DNA of 20,215 bases, from NCBI GenBank assembly GCA_964471825.1, contig CAYYKD010000050.1, forward strand, positions 1 to 20,215, in the 5' to 3' direction. The position numbers and the translations under genes were made by a program. The DNA comes from CAYYKD01 sp964471825 (GTDB taxonomy: Bacteria > Spirochaetota > GWE2-31-10 > CAYYKD01). Of the stretch, positions 16,009 to 20,215 are shown one piece after another. Positions within the stretch are counted from its first letter, which is position 1; each line of letters begins with the position of its first letter. The notes beneath the pieces were generated by a model that saw only the letters and a program-made list of their open reading frames with translations, did not search any database and was not told the origin of the DNA.

Positions 16009-17091
16009 TTAATCCAATAAGTAGAGATTGTTTTTATGAATTACCTCTTCATAGAGACTTTCAGTTGATAAGATACTAAAGAAGTCAGAGGATTTTTTTC
16101 CTTTTATCTTGTTAATATCAGTAAAGCTATAGTTGACTAGACCTCTTGCAATAGTTTTCTTCTGATATGCAATACTTATCAAATCACCTTTACTGAAGTT
16201 TCCTGATGCTGATACAATTCCAGCTGCAAGCAGGGATGAGTTTTTTTGTAATGCACTAAATGCACCGTTGTCAATCTCTATGATTCCTTCAGAAACCGGT
16301 GAAAAGGCAAGCCATTTTTTCTTAGCTGTTGATTTTGATCCTGATGATTGAATATAAGTACCAAATTCAGTTTTATTAATAATATTTTTTAATGAAACTT
16401 TTGCCCCATTTCCTATGAACACATTTGTTGAGGTTCCTGCAACTTTAAAGGCTGATTCCAGTTTGGATTTTATGCCGCCCGATGAGTATTGGGAGGTTTT
16501 ATTGTTAGTATTTTCAAGGTGAAATGTGTCGGATATCTCGATAGACTCTATTACCTTTGCAGAAGGATCTGATTTAGGATCACCTGTATAGAATCCGTCA
16601 ACATCAGTAAGTAGGATCAGCATATCAAAGTTTAGCATAGTTGTAATCAGTGATGAAAGGTGATCATTATCTCCAAATTTTAATTCTTTAGTGTTTACTG
16701 AGTCATTTTCATTTATTATTGGCACTACGCCTCTATCAAGTAATGTTTCTATGGTATTTCTTAGATTTAAGTACCTGTTTCGAATTCTAAAATCATCAGC
16801 AGACAATAGAATTTGACCAATCTCAATTTTACTTTTATTAAAAATTGCACAGTATTTATTCATTAGGTGTACTTGCCCGACACTTGCGGTGGATTGCAGA
16901 AGCGGAATATCTTTAGGCCGTTTATCAATATTTAGCACCTGCATCCCGTACATAACGGCACCTGAAGTAACAATTATTATTTTATGATTTTCTGATTGAA
17001 CCTCTTGTACTTGTTTTGCTAACATTTCAATCATGTTGAAACTATTCCTGGGGTTTAAAAGATTTGAACTAATTTTTACTACTATATTCAT
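16009..17091 (-). CDS. proB: Glutamate 5-kinase with C-terminal PUA domain
   Basis: A 360-aa cytoplasmic enzyme (EC 2.7.2.11) that phosphorylates glutamate with ATP in the first step of proline synthesis. It has the amino acid kinase fold (1-245), with VVKISSNLL (4-12), VTSGAV (41-46), INENDSV (126-132), FGDNDHLSSL (139-148), LLTDVDGFYTGDP (160-172) and SGGIKSKL (204-211). A PUA domain follows at about 268-345, including EGIIEIDNGA and ASGNFSKGD. The domain pair and length match E. coli ProB. Feedback inhibition by proline is a family property. The start is ATG at 17091, one base after the stop of the PAP2 gene, with only a weak ribosome binding site, so translation is probably coupled. proA, its usual partner, is not in the window. 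Confidence 0.96.
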   Translation of the reverse strand: MNIVVKISSNLLNPRNSFNMIEMLAKQVQEVQSENHKIIIVTSGAVMYGMQVLNIDKRPKDIPLLQSTASVGQVHLMNKYCAIFNKSKIEIGQILLSADDFRIRNRYLNLRNTIETLLDRGVVPIINENDSVNTKELKFGDNDHLSSLITTMLNFDMLILLTDVDGFYTGDPKSDPSAKVIESIEISDTFHLENTNNKTSQYSSGGIKSKLESAFKVAGTSTNVFIGNGAKVSLKNIINKTEFGTYIQSSGSKSTAKKKWLAFSPVSEGIIEIDNGAFSALQKNSSLLAAGIVSASGNFSKGDLISIAYQKKTIARGLVNYSFTDINKIKGKKSSDFFSILSTESLYEEVIHKNNLYLLD

Positions 17092-17092
17092 A

Positions 17093-17557
17093 CTATATCA
17101 AATGCATCCCAAGGCTTACAAGAATACCAAGTAAGACTCCAACAAATGTTTCAAGAGGTGTGTGTCCCCTTACTTCTTTTACCTGTTTAACCTCTGAGTC
17201 CAGTTTGTTATTTACTACATGCGTCAGTTCGTTGATTATTGAAGCCTGTTTACCGGATGATAGTCTAACCCCTGTAGCATCTCTAACCACTATCATTAAA
17301 ATTGTAAAACTTAATGCGAAAAGAGCGGAGTCAAACCCTTGAGTAAATCCTATGGATACACAAACGGAGCTAATTGTTGATGAATGACTCGAAGGCATGC
17401 CACCGGTTCCGAATAATGCACGGAAGATAAACTCTTTTTTCTTTAATTTAGGCTTGGTAAAGACTTCAATAAACATTTTTAAAAACTGAGCAAAAAACCA
17501 GCTTACTACACCGCAAATTAAGGCTGTGTTTGATAATAAACCCTTTAAAATATCCAT
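17093..17557 (-). CDS. Divergent PAP2 family membrane protein (YuiD/DUF212)
   Basis: A 154-aa membrane protein of the divergent PAP2 (DUF212, B. subtilis YuiD) family. Conserved acid phosphatase-like motifs are GGMPSSHSS (52-60), RDATGVR (92-98) and RGHTPLE (130-136), placed next to hydrophobic segments at about 10-31, 60-90 and 133-154. Classical PAP2 enzymes dephosphorylate lipid phosphates; for this branch a lipid or polyprenyl phosphatase role is plausible but not established. The length is normal for the family. GAGGGG stands 3 nt before the ATG, 8 nt after the upstream TPR gene. Sharing an operon with the sugar transferase suggests a role in recycling the polyprenyl carrier. Confidence 0.92.
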   Translation of the reverse strand: MDILKGLLSNTALICGVVSWFFAQFLKMFIEVFTKPKLKKKEFIFRALFGTGGMPSSHSSTISSVCVSIGFTQGFDSALFALSFTILMIVVRDATGVRLSSGKQASIINELTHVVNNKLDSEVKQVKEVRGHTPLETFVGVLLGILVSLGMHLI

Positions 17558-17565
17558 AGTCCCCT

Positions 17566-18930
17566 CTATTTTGTTATTGTTTTAAATAAATTTTGTAGTC
17601 CATCTTTATCTATCAATTCTATCGGTCTTTCCTGTGTAAATGCCATAGCAAGTTTAGAAAAGGATGATGAGCATATCATGATTCCTTTAATAATACCCGC
17701 TTCCTTCATTAGTTCATGAAGTTTTCTAAGTGTAACTTCATCAATTGGTGAGCTTCTTCTTGAAATTTGTACCAGTACAGGTTTCTTTTTTACATTTCTA
17801 AATCCCTCATTACCTTCGAGGGTGTAGAATTGAATATCTTCAGCAGATATTATTTTAGAATCAGTTATGTTTAGTCCCATATATTTTTCTATTATATTCT
17901 TGGATATATCAAAGAAGTCCTCATTTGTCGCGGTTAAAAAATCTTTCATTTTATCATCAAGACGAAGATCTTGATAGTTTGCTAATTTTTCCGAGACATT
18001 TTTGAAGTCCGGTTTAATGGAATATATTTTTTCCCACTGTTCTATTGCCTCAGTTATATTTCTTGTTGCCTCATAACACTGAGCTAAGACAAATCTAATG
18101 TTAAGAACAATGTTTTGTGATTCATTTTCTGAGTTCTTTAATGCCCTTTCAAGCTCTATAACTGCGTCTTCATATTTTGAAGAGAGTATAAAGCAGATCC
18201 CCCGTTCCATTAAACTTCTGACTTTGAATTCCTTACCTCTTGATGCAGCCTCGAAATTTTTTAGAGCACTCTTGATGTCATTTTCATTCTTTTTTAAAAG
18301 TCCAAGATAAAAAAAAGCCTGATAGTTACTTGGTTCAATTTTAACAACCGCTTCAAGATAGGTAGCTGCTTCACCAAATTTTTTAAACTCAAAACATAAG
18401 ATTCCAAGATTTAAAAGGCATGGAGGATAACGATTGTAGATTCCTACAGACTTACTGTAATAAGTATAGGCCTGATCTTTCATTCCTCTTTTTTGAAACA
18501 TGTCACCGCATTGAAAGTATAGGGTGTAATCGTTAGGGTGTTTCTTTATAAGAAGAATATACTCTTTAAGAGCTTCCTCATAGTTTTCAAATTTTGTATA
18601 TAACTCAGCTAACCTTTTTCTAAGCTCAAGCTCACTTATGTCTTTAGAATATACACCAACTTTATCTGCTTCTTTATACTCGATCAGAGCCAACTCGAAC
18701 TTACTCTGATTATAGTAGGCTTCCGCAAGGTAATAGTGTGCCTCTGTGTTGTTATGATCTTTTTGTAGAATCTCTTTAGCAAGTTTAATCGCTTCTTTAT
18801 AGTTTCCGCTCCTAGCGGCTGTTTTTAAAGGTCCGATCTTTTTGGGCATTAATTTTTTTAAAAATATTACCAGAACAAATACCAGTCCGCCAAATAAAAG
18901 TACTCCAAAAAAAACATTTAAATATAACAT
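17566..18930 (-). CDS. Membrane-anchored TPR protein with C-terminal Mrr-like (restriction endonuclease fold) domain
   Basis: A 454-aa protein. One N-terminal membrane helix (about 5-25) is followed by KKLMPKK, so the rest should face the cytoplasm. About seven TPR units lie between 33 and 312, the clearest being AHYYLAEAYYNQSKFELALIE (64-84) and the units around 138-163, 170-197 and 205-228. The C-terminal region (about 335-452) resembles the Mrr catalytic domain: VLVQISRR (385-392), a helix with LRKLHELM, GIIKGIMICSSSFSKLAMAF (412-431), and IELIDKDGLQNLF (437-449). In active Mrr-type nucleases the first motif reads Q-x-K; here it is Q388-I-S390, so it is probably not a nuclease. AGGAA precedes the ATG. 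It is the first gene of the operon with PAP2, proB and the sugar transferase. The TPR part suggests an assembly role, but the function is unknown. Confidence 0.83.
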   Translation of the reverse strand: MLYLNVFFGVLLFGGLVFVLVIFLKKLMPKKIGPLKTAARSGNYKEAIKLAKEILQKDHNNTEAHYYLAEAYYNQSKFELALIEYKEADKVGVYSKDISELELRKRLAELYTKFENYEEALKEYILLIKKHPNDYTLYFQCGDMFQKRGMKDQAYTYYSKSVGIYNRYPPCLLNLGILCFEFKKFGEAATYLEAVVKIEPSNYQAFFYLGLLKKNENDIKSALKNFEAASRGKEFKVRSLMERGICFILSSKYEDAVIELERALKNSENESQNIVLNIRFVLAQCYEATRNITEAIEQWEKIYSIKPDFKNVSEKLANYQDLRLDDKMKDFLTATNEDFFDISKNIIEKYMGLNITDSKIISAEDIQFYTLEGNEGFRNVKKKPVLVQISRRSSPIDEVTLRKLHELMKEAGIIKGIMICSSSFSKLAMAFTQERPIELIDKDGLQNLFKTITK

Positions 18931-18960
18931 ACTATTCCTGTAAATAATTATTGAATAAAA

Positions 18961-18989
18961 TTGATTTTTTAACTTAAATAGGTTAAAAT
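18961..18989 (+). promoter_or_regulatory. Predicted promoter TTGATT-N17-TAAAAT with embedded inverted repeat
   Basis: TTGATT (18961-18966) and TAAAAT (18984-18989) are 17 nt apart and read toward the secreted TPR gene. A perfect inverted repeat, TTTTAAC (18967-18973) and GTTAAAA (18982-18988) around an 8-nt spacer, fills the space between the two boxes and overlaps the -10. It could be an operator for this gene or for both divergent genes. Confidence 0.45.
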
Positions 18990-19024
18990 AATAAATCAGA
19001 ATATAACATTATTAGGGAAAATTG

Positions 19025-19771
19025 TTGAGAAGAATTTTAATATTTTTAATTATTTTATTTAGTTTCACTTATTTGTACGCAGATATTAATTATATTATTG
19101 ATAATTTTATAAGATTTGATAAATGGTCAGAAGCAGAGAGAGAGTTGTTAGTTTTTATTAAAGCAAATCCTAATAATTCATATGGTTATTCAGTCTTATC
19201 AGGAGTTTATAATCAACTATCTAAGTATGATTTAGCTGTTTCATCTATCCAAAACGCCATACGATACGAGCAGAATTCCATTAATAAAGCAAACTACTAT
19301 TATAATCTGGGTCTGTATTACTATAATCAAAGTAAGTTTTTAGAATCAATTAATGCTATTACAGAATCTATAAAGATCAATCCAATGATAGATGCCGCAT
19401 ACTATCTTGCCGGAGTATTATATTATCAAAAAAATGATGAAAATGCTGCACTTGACAGTTGGAAAAAGTATGTTTCAATAACTTCTAATACTCCTAAAAA
19501 AGAACAGATATCAAGAATCATCGCAATGATGGAGCAGAAAAAAGAGGATGAGAGGATAAAATTTGAGAATGAAAAACTTGCAATAGAAAAACAAAAACAA
19601 GAAGAAGAGGAGAGGAGACGGATAGCAGAAGAGGAAAAGAAGAAGAGGGAAGATTTTATTAAATCAATTTTATCTGATATTAAATCTGCTGAAACTGAGA
19701 CGAAGGGGTTTGAAGAATTCAAGGTGAAAAGGGATAAAGACAGTACCGTTCTAGAAGAACCTGATTTCTAA
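19025..19771 (+). CDS. Secreted TPR protein with charged C-terminal coiled coil
   Basis: A 248-aa exported protein. The N-terminus RRILIFLIILFSFTYLYA is a signal peptide with a likely cleavage after A19 (YLYA/D). Two to three TPR units follow: EAERELLVFIKANPNNSYGY (37-56), YYYNLGLYYYNQSKFLESIN (91-110) and AAYYLAGVLYYQKNDENAAL (124-143). A strongly charged Glu/Lys/Arg-rich coiled coil runs from about 167 to 210, with an acidic end. There is no lipobox cysteine, so it should be soluble in the periplasm or held by partners. The start is one of two adjacent TTG codons (19022, 19025); AGGGA at 19014-19018 gives the better 6-nt spacing to 19025. It diverges from the TPR-Mrr gene, so the pair may be co-regulated. 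Function unknown. Confidence 0.8.
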   Translation: MRRILIFLIILFSFTYLYADINYIIDNFIRFDKWSEAERELLVFIKANPNNSYGYSVLSGVYNQLSKYDLAVSSIQNAIRYEQNSINKANYYYNLGLYYYNQSKFLESINAITESIKINPMIDAAYYLAGVLYYQKNDENAALDSWKKYVSITSNTPKKEQISRIIAMMEQKKEDERIKFENEKLAIEKQKQEEEERRRIAEEEKKKREDFIKSILSDIKSAETETKGFEEFKVKRDKDSTVLEEPDF

Positions 19772-19798
19772 CTTTCTTTTTATAAAATCAAAAATAAC

Positions 19799-19840
19799 AA
19801 GGCTCGTGCAATAATAAATTTATTTTTTTTGCTTTAGCCT
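19799..19840. repeat. Imperfect hairpin in the ychF leader
   Basis: AGGCT (19800-19804) pairs with AGCCT (19836-19840). A 3x3 internal loop then gives way to GCA (19808-19810) paired with TGC (19830-19832), closing on an AT-only stem around AATAAATTTATT. A T8 run lies inside the structure rather than after it. It may end the upstream transcript or fold in the ychF leader; neither is certain. Confidence 0.35.
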
Positions 19841-19871
19841 CTAATAAATACAATTATCAGGAGTGTAATTA

Positions 19872-20215
19872 ATGAAGATTGGAATAGTCGGTTTACCAAA
19901 TGTTGGTAAGAGTACTTTATTTAATGCGTTAACAGATGGTGGTGCCGAATCAGCAAATTATCCATTTTGTACAATTGACCCAAATGTAGGTATAATAGCA
20001 GTTCCGGATGAGAGGCTAAAGGTACTCGAAAAACTATATCAAAGCGATAAGGTTGTTCCGGCCTTTGTAGAATTTGTAGACATTGCCGGTCTTGTAAAGG
20101 GTGCAAGTAAAGGGGAGGGGTTAGGAAATAAGTTCCTTGCAAATATTAGAGAGACAGATGCTATCGTTCATCTTGTTAGATGCTTTGAAAATAAAGATAT
20201 TATTCATGTCGATGG
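19872..20215 (+). CDS. ychF: Ribosome-binding ATPase/GTPase YchF (Obg/HAS family), 5' part
   Basis: The first 114 codons of YchF, cut by the right window edge (the family is about 360 aa). It has G1 GLPNVGKST (7-15), the YchF signature NYPFCTIDPNVG (29-40), and DIAGLVKGASKGEGLGNKFL (70-89), which contains the G3 DxAG with a hydrophobic residue where classic GTPases have Gln. YchF/OLA1 proteins bind ribosomes, prefer ATP over GTP in the cases studied and influence stress responses. The start is ATG at 19872, with AGGAG (19859-19863) 8 nt upstream. It follows the secreted TPR gene by 100 nt, so cotranscription is uncertain. The frame is open to the last base. Confidence 0.96.
   Translation, partial: MKIGIVGLPNVGKSTLFNALTDGGAESANYPFCTIDPNVGIIAVPDERLKVLEKLYQSDKVVPAFVEFVDIAGLVKGASKGEGLGNKFLANIRETDAIVHLVRCFENKDIIHVD

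Noticed and set aside
1..20215. Mobile elements, CRISPR arrays, tRNA genes and riboswitches
   Set aside because: I looked on both strands. There are no transposase, integrase or phage motifs, no regularly spaced repeats, no tRNA-like T-loop GTTCGA with acceptor pairing, and no riboswitch core that I recognise.

Overview
This is chromosomal DNA from an AT-rich bacterium. It opens with the last bases of a 5S rRNA and closes inside ychF, a conserved housekeeping GTPase. It carries chromosomal parA/parB, ilvD and proB, and no phage, plasmid, IS or CRISPR signs. Three TPR proteins, a degenerate HD-GYP protein and an envelope polysaccharide cluster would suit a spirochaete or another AT-rich diderm, but that assignment is an inference. 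A run of ten Ns shows the source is a draft assembly.

Left block (1-2594): the 3' end of 5S rRNA on the plus strand meets two minus-strand genes head on. These are a PHP-domain phosphoesterase of the YciV/TrpH type, followed with 4 nt between them by a receiver-first histidine kinase that starts at TTG. An AT-rich divergent region (2595-2913) holds inverted and direct repeats and probable promoters.

Central plus-strand run (2914-14706): HD-GYP-like protein; TPR membrane protein whose frame breaks at an A AAA AAG heptamer; ilvD; alpha/beta hydrolase; RND/MMPL-type exporter; parA; parB; and three family 2 glycosyltransferases. From ilvD onward the gaps are 34 nt or less and several genes overlap, so much of this is probably cotranscribed. 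The first two glycosyltransferases are a tandem duplication. The third contains the assembly gap, which looks like two contigs that overlap by 5 bp and were never merged.

Right minus-strand operon (18930 to 14687): TPR protein with a C-terminal Mrr-like domain, divergent PAP2 (YuiD/DUF212) protein, proB and a polyprenyl-phosphate sugar-1-phosphate transferase, spaced 8, 1 and 2 nt apart. The sugar transferase converges on the glycosyltransferases and overlaps the last one by 20 bp. Together they form a plausible polysaccharide or O-antigen-like set: the transferase loads the lipid carrier, the glycosyltransferases extend the glycan, and the PAP2 protein may recycle polyprenyl diphosphate.

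Right end: a secreted TPR/coiled-coil protein diverges from that operon and is followed by ychF, which is cut by the window edge.

The observations most worth following are the dnaX-like heptamer at the end of the TPR membrane protein, with an open acidic tail in the -1 frame; the membrane-TPR-Mrr fusion that lacks the usual catalytic lysine; and the HD-GYP domain with altered metal-binding residues. I did not find a clearly new multi-gene system.
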